From Rhodanobacter denitrificans (GTDB lineage Bacteria > Pseudomonadota > Gammaproteobacteria > Xanthomonadales > Rhodanobacteraceae): DNA of 64,000 bases. A program made the translations under genes and the position numbers. The DNA is taken from positions 137,159-201,158 of the forward strand of contig QFPO01000004.1 in assembly GCA_003241385.1 (NCBI GenBank), written 5' to 3'. Within the stretch, counting starts at the first letter, position 1; each line of letters begins with the position of its first letter. This document shows, one piece after another, positions 46,786 through 55,867 of the stretch. Below the pieces are notes generated by a model, which saw nothing but the letters and a program-made list of their open reading frames with translations, made no database searches and was not told the DNA's origin.

Positions 46786-47730
46786 ATGAGCCTGACGCTG
46801 CGGCAACTGCGCTACGCACAAGCGGCGGCACGCTACGGCAACGTCACGACCGCGGCCAAGGCGCTACACGTGTCGCAGCCGTCGATCTCGATGGCGATCA
46901 CGCAGATCGAGGAACACTTCGGCAAGCCGGTATTCGTGCGCCAGCGCGGATCGGGCGTGTCGCTGACCGCGTTCGGACACGTCGTGATGGCCAAGGCGCG
47001 CCAGCTGCTGGCCGATGCCGAAACGCTCGAGACGCTCGCCGATGCCGACAGCGGCCTGCGCGGCGAGCTCGTGCTCGGCTGCTTCGAGGATCTGGCGCCG
47101 TACTGCGTGCCGTCGATCCTGGCGCGGCTGCGCCGCCGCTGCCCGGCGATCGACGTGGTCGTACGCGAGGAGGGTTTCGACACGATCGGCCGCCACCTCG
47201 ACGACGGTGCGATCGATCTGGCGATCAGCTACGACCTCGGCCTGCCGGCGAGCTCGACCGCGACGATCCTGTGCGAGCTCGCGCCGCAGGCCCTGCTGCC
47301 GGCCGATCACCGGCTGGCCGCGCGCTCCAGCGTGACGATGGCCGAGCTGGCCGACGAGCCGCTGATCCTGACCGATCAGGCGCAGAGCTGGCAGCACGTG
47401 CTGGAGCTGTTCCATCTGTGCAACGTGCGCCCGGCGCGGGCGATACGGACCGGCTCGTTCGAGCTGCAGCGCGCGATGGTCGCCAACGGCCTCGGCGTCG
47501 CGCTGGCGTACTCGCGCCCGTACGGCGATTTCAGCTACGACGGCCGGCCGCTGCTGCGCCGGCCGATCGCCGACCCGCTGCCGCTGCAGCGGATCGTGAT
47601 CGCGCAGAAGGCGCGCAATGCGCTGGCGGCGATCCAGATGGTCTTCGTCGAGGAGACCAAGCGCTGGTTCGACGAGGTCTGGCCGACGATCCACGCCGAC
47701 GGCGCTGCCGCCCGGACGGTCGCGCTGTGA
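46786..47730 (+). CDS. LysR-family transcriptional regulator
   Basis: The protein has 314 residues. The helix-turn-helix is TLRQLRYAQAAARYGNVTTAA and then VSQPSISMAITQIEEHFGKPVF. The effector domain runs from about 90 (GELVLGCFEDLAPYCVPSIL). AGGA lies 7 nt before the ATG. Its target is unknown: the convergent downstream gene encodes a DMT exporter, and the upstream genes are secreted proteins in the opposite direction. Confidence 0.92.
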   Translation: MSLTLRQLRYAQAAARYGNVTTAAKALHVSQPSISMAITQIEEHFGKPVFVRQRGSGVSLTAFGHVVMAKARQLLADAETLETLADADSGLRGELVLGCFEDLAPYCVPSILARLRRRCPAIDVVVREEGFDTIGRHLDDGAIDLAISYDLGLPASSTATILCELAPQALLPADHRLAARSSVTMAELADEPLILTDQAQSWQHVLELFHLCNVRPARAIRTGSFELQRAMVANGLGVALAYSRPYGDFSYDGRPLLRRPIADPLPLQRIVIAQKARNALAAIQMVFVEETKRWFDEVWPTIHADGAAARTVAL

Positions 47731-47731
47731 G

Positions 47732-47748
47732 GCGCCGGCGGCCGGCGC
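47732..47748. terminator. Hairpin after the LysR gene
   Basis: GCGCCGG (47732-47738) and CCGGCGC (47742-47748) form a perfect 7-bp stem with a CGG loop immediately after the LysR stop, before the convergent DMT transporter gene. It is probably a terminator; no T-tract. Confidence 0.45.
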
Positions 47749-47809
47749 ATGCGCCGCCGCACGATCGGGCCCTCGATGCCGGCGCGACGACGGTCGCGCA
47801 GATCCACGC

Positions 47810-48760
47810 TTATGCCGGCGCCGCGCGCCGGCCGCTGATCAGACAGAACGCGACGATGCCGGCGACGATCAGGCAGGCGCCGCCGAGCGCCCGGCCGAGC
47901 GGCCAGGCCTCGCCGAGCAGCAGCACGCCAAGCGCGGTCGCGAACAGCAGCTCGGCGGCCTGCATCGCCTCGACCGCGGCGAGCGCGGTCGGATCCTCGC
48001 GCACCCACTCGGTCGCCGCGAAGAACAGCAGCGTCGCGACCACGCCGGAGGCGAGCGCGACGCCGGCCGCCGACAGCGTCTGCACCCACGACGGCGGCCC
48101 GGCCTGCAGCCAGCCCCAGCCGGCCAGCACGAGCCAGGCCGGCTGGCTCATCAGCGTCATGCCGAACACGCGCTGCAGCGTGGTCAGATGCTGGCCGGTC
48201 CGCTCCAGATGCAGCAGCAGCATGCGGTTGCCGAGCGGATACGCGAACGCGGCGACGACCACGCAGGCCAGCGCGATCCAGCCGGCGCGGTCGAGGCGTC
48301 CGTCGGCATGGTCGAGCTGCATCAGCAATACGCCGGCGACGACGACCAGACCAGCCGCCAGCGCCGGCAGCGGAATGCGGCGGCGGGCGTCCTCGTAGAT
48401 CAGCGGCGACATCAGCAGGCCGGCGATCACGGTGATCTGGAAGCTGCCGGCGACCAGCCACGACGGACCGCTGGCCGCCGCATAGGTCAGGCAGGCACAG
48501 AACAGACCGAAGCCGATCAGGCTCCACAGCAGCCAGATGCCGGGATGGCGACCGATCACCGCGCGCAGCTCGCCGAGTCCGCCGGCGAACGGCAGCACCG
48601 CCGCGAGCAGCGGCAGCGTGATCAGGTAGCGCAGCGCGGCCGTCCACGCCCAGTGGCCGCCGCTGGTCGCGGCGAGCCGGTTCAGCACGTAGGTCAGCGT
48701 GAAGAACAGCGCCGACACCAGCGCCACGCCGATCGCGGCCAGCGCGCGGGTGCGCGTCAC
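47810..48760 (-). CDS. DMT-family multidrug-type exporter, last gene of the biotin operon
   Basis: The protein has 316 residues with ten transmembrane helices in two halves, as in the EmrE-like DMT superfamily (FFTLTYVLNRLAATSGGHWAWTAALRYL at the start; AVEAMQAAELLFATALGVLLLGEAWPLGRALGG near the end). The GTG start overlaps the bioC stop (GTGA), so it is translated with the biotin genes. Export or import of a biotin-pathway intermediate is possible but only inferred from the position. Confidence 0.87.
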   Translation of the reverse strand: MTRTRALAAIGVALVSALFFTLTYVLNRLAATSGGHWAWTAALRYLITLPLLAAVLPFAGGLGELRAVIGRHPGIWLLWSLIGFGLFCACLTYAAASGPSWLVAGSFQITVIAGLLMSPLIYEDARRRIPLPALAAGLVVVAGVLLMQLDHADGRLDRAGWIALACVVVAAFAYPLGNRMLLLHLERTGQHLTTLQRVFGMTLMSQPAWLVLAGWGWLQAGPPSWVQTLSAAGVALASGVVATLLFFAATEWVREDPTALAAVEAMQAAELLFATALGVLLLGEAWPLGRALGGACLIVAGIVAFCLISGRRAAPA

Positions 48761-49656
48761 GGCGTGCGCGTCCTGCGGCTGCCGCGCAGACGCTCGATCG
48801 GGAAGCTGGCCAGGTCGCCGCCGCGCGTGCGGCGCGGCTGGCCGGCATCGGGCGCGAACGCCTGCGCGTAGATCACCTCGTAGGTCGCCGGCAGTCGCCC
48901 GTCGTGGCGGAACGTCTCGTAAGCGGCGATCGCGGCCTGCAGCCGGGCCTTGCCGGTCAGCGCGCGGCTGCGTCCGGTGTCGGCATTGGTCGCGCCGATC
49001 GCGCGCAGCTCGCGCATCAGGGTCAGCGCGTCGGCATAGGTCAGCGTGAACAGGTCGCGCTCGAGCACCGGATCGCGGAATCCGGCCGCGAGCAGGCCGT
49101 CGCCGATCGTCTGCAGATCGAGGAAGCGACTGACGTGCGGATGGTCGTCGACGCGCGCGAATGCGCTGCGCAGCTCGAACAGCGTCTCCGGTCCGAACGT
49201 GCTGAACAGCAGCAGGCCGCCGGGCTTGAGCACGCGGCGGAACTCGTCGTAGACCGCGGCCAGATCGCCGCTCCACTGCAGGCACAGGCTGGAATGGATC
49301 AGGTCGACGCTGGCGTCGGCCAGCGGCAGCGCCTGCGCGTCGCCGGCCACGCGCGCGAACGGCCGCAGCCAGCCGGCGTGACGGCGCGCGGCCTTGAGCA
49401 TCGGCAGCGCGAGATCCAGCGCGATCACCTGCGCCTTGCCGTAGCGGCGGCGCAGCTGCGCGGTGCCGCGGCCGGTGCCGCTGCCGACGTCGAGCACGAC
49501 GGCCGGCTGCAGCGGCTGGCCGTCGAGCCGCTCCTGCAGCCGCGACTCGACCTCGGCCTGCAGTACGGCATGCGCCTCGTAGGTGGCCGCGGCACGGCCG
49601 AACGCACGGCGCACGTGCGCGCGATCGAACGGTCCGCCGTCGTGCGGCCCGTTCAT
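48757..49656 (-). CDS. bioC: Malonyl-ACP O-methyltransferase BioC
   Basis: The protein has 299 residues. The SAM-binding motif is VLDVGSGTGRGTAQL, followed by the acidic loop VIALDLALPML and motif DLIHSSLCLQWSGDL, the typical BioC segment. It methylates malonyl-ACP to disguise it as a primer for pimelate synthesis. It has a start overlapping the bioH stop (ATGA) and a stop overlapping the exporter start. The preceding bioH and bioF confirm the assignment. Confidence 0.94.
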   Translation of the reverse strand: MNGPHDGGPFDRAHVRRAFGRAAATYEAHAVLQAEVESRLQERLDGQPLQPAVVLDVGSGTGRGTAQLRRRYGKAQVIALDLALPMLKAARRHAGWLRPFARVAGDAQALPLADASVDLIHSSLCLQWSGDLAAVYDEFRRVLKPGGLLLFSTFGPETLFELRSAFARVDDHPHVSRFLDLQTIGDGLLAAGFRDPVLERDLFTLTYADALTLMRELRAIGATNADTGRSRALTGKARLQAAIAAYETFRHDGRLPATYEVIYAQAFAPDAGQPRRTRGGDLASFPIERLRGSRRTRTP

Positions 49657-50423
49657 GCATGCACCTGCGCGTCGACGAAGTCGGCGACCGCGTCGGCGAC
49701 CGCCTGCGGGTCGCTCAGGAACGGCGCGTGTCCGGCCGGCAGCTCGAGATAGCGCGCGGCCGGCGCCTGCTCGGCCGACCAGCGCATCGCCGCGGCCGGA
49801 ATCAGCCGGTCGCGGCGGCCGGCGATCCACAGGCTCGGCATCGCCAGCGCCGGCAGCGCCGCGCGCAGATCGGCGCTGCCGAGGATCGCCAGCCCGTCGC
49901 AGAGCACGGCGGCCTCCGGCTCGCCGCGCGCGAACACCTGCCGGCGCAGTGCGCGCAGCTCGCGCTGCGCGTCGGGCGAGCCGAGCGTCTCGAGCGCGAG
50001 GAAGCGCTCGATCGTCGCGTGGTAGTCGCTGCCGAGCCCGTCGGCGAACGCACGCAGCACGTCCGGCTCGACGCCGTGCGGCCAGTCGGGACCGACGACG
50101 AAGCGCGGATTGGCCGCGATCGCGACCAGACCGCGCACCGCGTCGGGCCGGTCGAGCGCGCCGCGCAGCGCGACCAGGCCGCCGAGCGACCAGCCGAGCC
50201 ACACCGCCGGCGGCGTCGCCGCGGCGATCGCCTGCGCGCAGGCGGCCGGCTCGAGCGCACCGGCGGCGTAGTCGCGGTTCGCGCCGTGACCGGGCAGATC
50301 GACCAGATGCAGGCGGCAGCGCTGCGCGAGCCGCTCGGTCAGCGGCGCGAAGATGCCGCTGTGCATGGCCCAGCCGTGGATCAGGACGAGGTCCGGGCCG
50401 TGGCCCGTGGTGTCGATGTGCAT
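49653..50423 (-). CDS. bioH: Pimeloyl-ACP methyl ester carboxylesterase BioH
   Basis: The protein has 256 residues and is an alpha/beta hydrolase. The nucleophile elbow is GWSLGG with Ser79. The catalytic Asp is in AGRRDRLIP (about 203) and the His in LPAGHAPFLS (about 233). It removes the methyl ester after pimeloyl-ACP is complete. It follows the small unknown gene after about 60 bp. Confidence 0.94.
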   Translation of the reverse strand: MHIDTTGHGPDLVLIHGWAMHSGIFAPLTERLAQRCRLHLVDLPGHGANRDYAAGALEPAACAQAIAAATPPAVWLGWSLGGLVALRGALDRPDAVRGLVAIAANPRFVVGPDWPHGVEPDVLRAFADGLGSDYHATIERFLALETLGSPDAQRELRALRRQVFARGEPEAAVLCDGLAILGSADLRAALPALAMPSLWIAGRRDRLIPAAAMRWSAEQAPAARYLELPAGHAPFLSDPQAVADAVADFVDAQVHA

Positions 50424-50484
50424 GAGAAATCGCAGCGAGGATCGGGAAGTCGGGGTGGCTCGGGCATTCGGTGCACGGGTCGGA

Positions 50485-50850
50485 TCATGCGGCCGCGCGC
50501 AGCCGGCGGATGCGCGGCGCCAGCAGCCGCCACAGATGCTCGGCATGCGCGCGCATGCAGCGGTCCAGGCGCAGCCAGCGCGGCCGCCGTGCGCGGCGCA
50601 GGATCCGCGCGCGCAGCCAGGCCGGATCGAAGCCGTCCCATACGCCGGCGGTCGCGACGAGATTGCTGCGCAGGACCGGATGCACCTCGTGCAGCAGGAT
50701 CGCGCGCAGCTCGGCTTCCGTATAGCCGGACGCCGCGGCCTCGCGCGCCGCCGCGCGCAGTTCGCGCCGATAGTCGGCATCCAGATACAGCCGCGCGTAG
50801 GCCTGCCAGACCGGCTCGCGCAATGCGACGTCGTCGGCCGCCGGCTTCAT
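50485..50850 (-). CDS. Small conserved protein inside the biotin operon (DUF7079-like)
   Basis: The protein has 121 residues. The sequence EPVWQAYARLYLDAD, then SGYTEAELRAILLHEVHPVL, then WDGFDPAWLRARI resembles proteins filed under DUF7079; this is from memory and unverified. It overlaps the bioF stop by 4 nt (ATGA), so it is coupled to bioF. No role in biotin synthesis is known; it may be a chance passenger. Confidence 0.7.
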   Translation of the reverse strand: MKPAADDVALREPVWQAYARLYLDADYRRELRAAAREAAASGYTEAELRAILLHEVHPVLRSNLVATAGVWDGFDPAWLRARILRRARRPRWLRLDRCMRAHAEHLWRLLAPRIRRLRAAA

Positions 50851-52016
50851 CGCAGGGCCGCCTGCAAGGCGTCCAGCAGCCGCTCGACCTCGTCGGCCGC
50901 GTGCGCGGCGGTCAGCGTGACGCGCAGCCGCGCGGTGCCGGCCGGCACCGTCGGCGGGCGGATCGCCGGCACGAAGAAGCCGGCCGCCTCGAGCGCGCGC
51001 GCGGCGGTCAGCGCGGCGTCGCTGGCGCCGACCAGGACCGGCTGGATCGGCGTGCGCGAATCGGCCAGCGTCAGCCCGCGGCGCGCGGCGCCGTCGCGGA
51101 AATGCGCAACGTGCGCGACCAGCCGTTCGCGTCGCCAGGTTTCCTCGCGCGCCAGCCGCACGGCGACCCGGGTCGCCGCGGCGAGCGCCGGCGGCGCGGC
51201 GGTCGTGTAGACGTGCGGCCGCGCGAACTGCACGAGGCCGTCGATCAGCGCGGCCGGCCCCGCGACGAACGCGCCGGCGACGCCGAGCGCCTTGCCGAGC
51301 GTCGCCATCAGCACCGGTGCCTGATCCTGGCCGATGCCGGCCTCGGCGAGGCTGCCGGCGCCGTCCGGGCCGAGCACGCCGATGCCGTGCGCGTCGTCGA
51401 CCATCAGGACGGCGCCGTGGGTCCGGCACGCCGCGGCGAGCGCCGGCAGCGGCGCGACGTCGCCGTCCATGCTGAAGACGCCGTCGGTCGCCAGCAGCGC
51501 CGCGGCGGCCGGATCGGTGCCGAGCTGGCGCTCGGCGGCGGCGACGTCGCCGTGGCGGTAGCGCCGCAGCGTGGCGCCGGACAGCCGCGCGCCATCGAGC
51601 AGGCAGGCATGGTTGAGCTTGTCCTGCACGCACAGATCGCCCGGTTGCAGCAGCGCCTGCAGGGCACCGAGGTTGGCGAGATAGCCGGTCGAGAACAGCA
51701 AGGCACGCTCGCGGCCGGTCCAGTGCGCCAGATCGGCCTCGAGTGCGGCATGGACCTCGCGATGTCCGCCGAGCAGATGCGCGGCACCGGCGCCGACACC
51801 CCACTGCCGCGCCGCGCGGCCGAGCGCCTCGACCAGTTCCGGATGCGCGGCCAGGCCGAGATAGTCGTTGCTCGCGAAACCGGTCAGGCGGCGGCCGCCG
51901 ACGACCAGGCCGGTGCCGTCGACCGCCTCGACCGTGCGCAGGCGCCGCAGCAGCGCGGCCTGCGCGCGCTCGGCCTGGGCGGCGGCCAGCCGCGCGATCG
52001 GATCGGTTCGCGTCAT
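50847..52016 (-). CDS. bioF: 8-amino-7-oxononanoate synthase BioF
   Basis: The protein has 389 residues. The PLP-dependent fold shows FASNDYLGLAAHP, DDAHGIGVLG and the PLP-lysine motif TLGKALG with Lys242. It condenses pimeloyl-ACP with L-alanine. It is the first gene of the run bioF - small gene - bioH - bioC - exporter, all overlapping or closely spaced. It is divergent from the NDH-2 gene with 92 bp between. Confidence 0.97.
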   Translation of the reverse strand: MTRTDPIARLAAAQAERAQAALLRRLRTVEAVDGTGLVVGGRRLTGFASNDYLGLAAHPELVEALGRAARQWGVGAGAAHLLGGHREVHAALEADLAHWTGRERALLFSTGYLANLGALQALLQPGDLCVQDKLNHACLLDGARLSGATLRRYRHGDVAAAERQLGTDPAAAALLATDGVFSMDGDVAPLPALAAACRTHGAVLMVDDAHGIGVLGPDGAGSLAEAGIGQDQAPVLMATLGKALGVAGAFVAGPAALIDGLVQFARPHVYTTAAPPALAAATRVAVRLAREETWRRERLVAHVAHFRDGAARRGLTLADSRTPIQPVLVGASDAALTAARALEAAGFFVPAIRPPTVPAGTARLRVTLTAAHAADEVERLLDALQAALR

Positions 52017-52108
52017 CGCGCGCCCTCGCCGCGGCGACGCATCGTCGCGGTGGGCATGCCGCGCAAAGTCAGTAGACTGGTCGCTGCATTCCTCCCGGAG
52101 CGGCGTCC

Positions 52109-53389
52109 ATGCATTACGACATCGTCGTGGTCGGCGGCGGCGCCGGCGGACTCGAACTGGCGGCCCGGCTCGGCCGCAAGCTCGGCCGCCGTGACGGACC
52201 GGCCAGCGTGCTGCTGATCGACCGCTCGGTCTTCCACATCTGGAAGCCGACGCTGCACGAGGTGGCCGCCGGCACGCTGGACGCGCATCAGGAGGGCCTG
52301 TCGTACATGATCCTGGCGCGGCGCAACCATTTCAGCTTTTCGCCGGGCGAGCTGACCGGGCTCGACGCACGCGCCAAGCGCCTCACGCTCGGCCAGATGC
52401 GCGACGAGGACGGCCGCGAGGTGGTGCCCGAGCGCACGATCAGCTACACGCACGCGGTGCTCGCGCTCGGCAGCGGATCGAACTTCTTCGGCACGCCGGG
52501 CGCGGCCGAGCACGCTTACGTGCTCGAACGCGCGCGCGATGCGGAGCGCTTCCAGCGCCATCTGCTGGCCGCGTTCACGCGCGCGGCGTTCGCCGAGCAT
52601 CGCAGCCTCGGCGTCGCGATCGTCGGCGCCGGCGCGACCGGCGTGGAGCTGTCGGCCGAACTGCTCGAAGCGCACGCGCTGCTGCAGGAAGGCTTCCGCG
52701 CCGAGCAGCGGTTTCGGCTCGACATCACCCTGGTCGAGGCCGCGCCGCGGATCCTGGCCGGCCTGCCCGAGAAGATCTCGGCGCAGGCGCAGCTCGCGCT
52801 GGAACGCAAGCAGGTGCGCGTGCTGACCTCCACGCCGGTGACCGAGGTCGCGGCCGATCGCCTGGTCACCGCGAGCGGTGAGATTCCGGCCGATCTGATC
52901 GTCTGGGCTGCCGGCATCAAGGCGGCCGAAGCGAACGCGCAGTTCGGGCTGCCGGTCAATCGCGCCAACCAGTTCATCGTCGACGATCACCTGCGCACCG
53001 GCGCGCCGGACCTGTACGCGCTCGGCGACTGCGCGGCCTGTCCGTGGGGCGAGAAGTGGGTGCCGGCGCGCGCGCAGGCCGCGCACCAGCAGGCGGACTA
53101 TCTCGCCAAGGTGCTGCTGGCGCGGCGGCGCGAACGCGACCACGACGCGCCCTTCGTCTATCGCGATTTCGGCTCGCTGGTCTCGCTCGGCGAGAACCGC
53201 GGCGTCGGCTCGCTGATGGGCGGCCTGGGCGGTCCGAACTTCTTCGTCGAAGGCCTGATCGCCAAGTGGATGTACATGTCGCTGCATCTGAATCACCACC
53301 GCGCGATCCTCGGCACCGGCAATACGATCGTGCTGGCGCTGGCGCGGCTGCTGCAGCGGCGCGTCTCCGGCCGCCTCAAGCTGCACTGA
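52109..53389 (+). CDS. ndh: Type II NADH dehydrogenase (NDH-2)
   Basis: The protein has 426 residues. The FAD-binding motif is IVVVGGGAGGLELAARLG at residues 5-22, the NADH-binding motif is GVAIVGAGATGVELSAEL near 172, and DLYALGDCAACP carries the second FAD contact. The C-terminus is amphipathic and binds the membrane (VEGLIAKWMYMSLHLNHHRAI). It passes electrons from NADH to quinone without pumping protons. GGAG precedes the ATG. Confidence 0.93.
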   Translation: MHYDIVVVGGGAGGLELAARLGRKLGRRDGPASVLLIDRSVFHIWKPTLHEVAAGTLDAHQEGLSYMILARRNHFSFSPGELTGLDARAKRLTLGQMRDEDGREVVPERTISYTHAVLALGSGSNFFGTPGAAEHAYVLERARDAERFQRHLLAAFTRAAFAEHRSLGVAIVGAGATGVELSAELLEAHALLQEGFRAEQRFRLDITLVEAAPRILAGLPEKISAQAQLALERKQVRVLTSTPVTEVAADRLVTASGEIPADLIVWAAGIKAAEANAQFGLPVNRANQFIVDDHLRTGAPDLYALGDCAACPWGEKWVPARAQAAHQQADYLAKVLLARRRERDHDAPFVYRDFGSLVSLGENRGVGSLMGGLGGPNFFVEGLIAKWMYMSLHLNHHRAILGTGNTIVLALARLLQRRVSGRLKLH

Positions 53390-53416
53390 CGCCGCGCCGA
53401 CGGCGCCGGCCGGACC

Positions 53417-54448
53417 TCAGGCCGCCGCGTCCACGCCGCAGGGCTCGACCAGGTCGGCGTGCACGGTGCTGCCGCCGTGATGGCCGTCGGCGAGCTCGAC
53501 CTCGAGCGGATGGATGCCGAGCCGCGCGAACAGCGCGCGATCGGCCTCGACGTCCGGATTGCCGGTGGTCAGCAGCTTCTCGCCGTAGAAGATCGAGTTG
53601 GCGCCGGCGAAGAAGCACAGCGCCTGCAGCTCGTCGTTCATCTCGGAGCGGCCGGCCGACAGCCGCACCATCGAGGCCGGCATCAGGATCCGCGCGACCG
53701 CGATCGTACGCACGAACTCGAACGGATCGAGCAGCGCGGTGCCGGCCAGCGGCGTGCCTTCCACCTGCACGAGGCGATTGATCGGCACCGACTGCGGATG
53801 CTCGGGCAGCGTCGCCAGCGTGCGCAGCAGGCCGGCGCGCTGCGCGCGCGACTCGCCCATGCCGACGATGCCGCCGCAGCAGGTCTTGAGGCCGGCGTCG
53901 CGGACGTGCGAGAGCGTATCGAGGCGATCCTGGTACTCGCGCGTGGAGATCACGTCGCCGTAGAAGTCCGGCGCGGTGTCGAGGTTGTGGTTGTAGTAGT
54001 CCAGGCCCGCGGCCTTGAGCTGGCGGGCCTGCTCGCCGGTCAGCATGCCGAGCGTCGCGCAGGTCTCCATGCCGAGCGATTTGACCGCGCCGACGATCGC
54101 GGCGACCTTGTCGACGTCGCGATCCTTCAGCGAGCGCCAGGCCGCGCCCATACAAAAGCGCGTCGCACCGGCCTCGCGCGCCTGGCGGGCCTTGGCGACC
54201 ACCGACGGCAGCGCCATCAGCTTCTCGGCCTGCACGCCGGTCGCGTAGCGCGCGCTCTGCGGACAGTACGCGCAGTCCTCCGGGCAGCCGCCGGTCTTGA
54301 TCGACAGCAGCGTCGAGACCTGCACCGCATTGGCGTCGTGATGCGCGCGGTGGACCTGATGGGCCTGATCGAGCAGATCGGCGAACGGCCGCTCGAACAA
54401 CGCGATTGTCTCCTCGAGGGTCCAGTCGTGGCGCAGGGTGGCGGTCAT
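53417..54448 (-). CDS. bioB: Biotin synthase BioB
   Basis: The protein has 343 residues and is a radical SAM enzyme. The [4Fe-4S] motif is CPEDCAYC with Cys55, Cys59 and Cys62. The [2Fe-2S] ligands are in FCMGAAWR, CATLGML and SAGRSEM. It inserts sulfur into dethiobiotin. The start is the ATG of MTATLRHDW; an upstream in-frame ATG at 54496 adds an unconserved extension. A candidate BirA operator lies 57-86 bp upstream. It is separate from the bioF-HC run. Confidence 0.97.
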   Translation of the reverse strand: MTATLRHDWTLEETIALFERPFADLLDQAHQVHRAHHDANAVQVSTLLSIKTGGCPEDCAYCPQSARYATGVQAEKLMALPSVVAKARQAREAGATRFCMGAAWRSLKDRDVDKVAAIVGAVKSLGMETCATLGMLTGEQARQLKAAGLDYYNHNLDTAPDFYGDVISTREYQDRLDTLSHVRDAGLKTCCGGIVGMGESRAQRAGLLRTLATLPEHPQSVPINRLVQVEGTPLAGTALLDPFEFVRTIAVARILMPASMVRLSAGRSEMNDELQALCFFAGANSIFYGEKLLTTGNPDVEADRALFARLGIHPLEVELADGHHGGSTVHADLVEPCGVDAAA

Positions 54449-54504
54449 GCGGCTTCCGGCTCCGGTACAGTGGCCCGCGAGTCTGGAGGCCGGCACGGAG
54501 CGCT

Positions 54505-54534
54505 GTCAACTTGAGACCGACGATGAAAGTTGAC
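54505..54534. promoter_or_regulatory. Candidate BirA operator between bioB and comF
   Basis: GTCAAC (54505-54510) and GTTGAC (54529-54534) are separated by exactly 18 bp and extend to the 8-bp arms GTCAACTT/AAGTTGAC. The E. coli BirA site has GTAAAC and GTTTAC with the same 18-bp separation. The position, 57-86 bp upstream of bioB, is right for repression. It overlaps the start of comF (54523), so BirA would probably affect comF only by steric effects. The half-site matches the consensus at six of nine positions. Confidence 0.5.
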
Positions 54535-55227
54535 GGCTTCTGGCGCCGTCTGCTGCAGCTGGCCCTGCCGCCGCATTGCCTGCTCTGCGGCGATGCCGGC
54601 GCCGACGGACGCGACCTGTGCGGCGGCTGCCGCGACGACATGCCGGCCAACACCGCCTGCTGTGCCCGCTGCGCGCTGCCGCTGCCGGCCGCGGCGACGC
54701 ATTGCGGCGGCTGCGTGCGCCGGCCACCGCCGTTCGACGCGGCCTGGGCCGCGTTCCGCTACGCGCATCCGCTCGACCTGCTCGAGACGCGTTTCAAGTT
54801 CGGCGGCGACCTCGCCGCCGGCCGCGTGCTGGCCGAGCTTATGATCGCGCGCATCGAACAGGATCGGCCGGCGCGGCCGCAGGCGCTGCTGTGCGTGCCG
54901 CTGCACGCCGGCCGGCTGCGGCGGCGCGGCTACAACCAGGCGCTGGAGCTGGCTCGGCCGCTGGCGCATGCGCTCGGCCTGCCGCTCGCGCCCGACGTGC
55001 TCGTCCGCCGGCGCGCAACCACCGCGCAGACCGGCCTGGACGGCCCGGCACGCCGGCGCAATCTGCGCGGCGCGCTCGCACTGCGGCCCGGCCATGCGCT
55101 GCCGGCGCACGTAGCGGTGCTCGACGACGTCATGACCACCGGCGCCACGCTCGGCGAATGCGCGCGCGTGCTGCGCGGCGCCGGCGTCGAGCGCATCGAC
55201 GTCTGGGCGCTGGCGCGCGCGCCCTGA
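54523..55227 (+). CDS. comF: ComF-family phosphoribosyltransferase-like protein
   Basis: The protein has 234 residues. An N-terminal zinc-finger region has four CxxC pairs (CLLC, CGGC, CARC and CGGC). The PRTase motif is AVLDDVMTTGATL near 203. The family helps DNA uptake or processing after transformation (ComF/GntX). It is divergent from bioB, a neighbourhood typical of the order. The ATG at 54523 is in the middle of the candidate BirA site. Confidence 0.93.
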   Translation: MKVDGFWRRLLQLALPPHCLLCGDAGADGRDLCGGCRDDMPANTACCARCALPLPAAATHCGGCVRRPPPFDAAWAAFRYAHPLDLLETRFKFGGDLAAGRVLAELMIARIEQDRPARPQALLCVPLHAGRLRRRGYNQALELARPLAHALGLPLAPDVLVRRRATTAQTGLDGPARRRNLRGALALRPGHALPAHVAVLDDVMTTGATLGECARVLRGAGVERIDVWALARAP

Positions 55228-55306
55228 ACACGCGATCGCGGCGGCGTGGCGCGCCGTCGGCGCGCGGCTAGAATCGGCGCGCCCATCTGATCGAGTGGCC
55301 CTGTAC

Positions 55307-55867
55307 GTGAGCCGGAACGCGGAGGTAACGCGCTGGATCCAGGCCTGGCAGGCTGGCGACGCGCGCGCGCTCGACAAGCTGCTGCCGCTGGTCTACGCCG
55401 ACCTGCGCGCGATCGCCGCGCGCCGCCTGGCCGACGGACCGCGTCAGGACACGCTGCAGCCGACCGCGCTGGTGCACGACGTGTTCGTGCGCCTGGTCGA
55501 GGCCAACGGGCTGCGCATCGAGGACGGATCGCATTTGTTCAACGTGGTCGGCGGCATGATGCGCCGACTGCTGATCGACCGTGCCCGGCACGGCGCGGCC
55601 GGCAAGCACGGCGGCGAGCTGCGCCGCGCGGACTTCGACGAGGCGCTCGATCTGCCGCTGCCCGAAACGGACGGCCTCGCGGCGCTGGACGCGGCATTGG
55701 ACCGCCTGGCCGAGATCGAGCCGCGGCTCGCGCGCATCGTGGAGCTGCGCTATTTCGTCGGCCTGACCGTGCCGGAAGTCGCCGCGGTGCTCGAGGTCGA
55801 CAAGCGCACGGTCTATCGCGACTGGGCGTTCGCACGGAACTGGCTGCGCACGGAGCTGGCGCCTTGA
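55307..55867 (+). CDS. ECF-type sigma factor, kinase-associated (second copy)
   Basis: The protein has 186 residues. Region 2 is WIQAWQAGDARALDKLLPLV and then TALVHDVFVRLVEA; region 4 is IVELRYFVGLTVPEVA and then VDKRTVYRDWAFARNWLR. It is related to the sigma factor at 3188 but clearly diverged. Starts are ambiguous: GTG at 55307 gives the family-like MSRNAEVTRW, GTG at 55295 adds four residues. The stop overlaps the kinase start (TTGA), so the two proteins are made together. Confidence 0.9.
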   Translation: MSRNAEVTRWIQAWQAGDARALDKLLPLVYADLRAIAARRLADGPRQDTLQPTALVHDVFVRLVEANGLRIEDGSHLFNVVGGMMRRLLIDRARHGAAGKHGGELRRADFDEALDLPLPETDGLAALDAALDRLAEIEPRLARIVELRYFVGLTVPEVAAVLEVDKRTVYRDWAFARNWLRTELAP

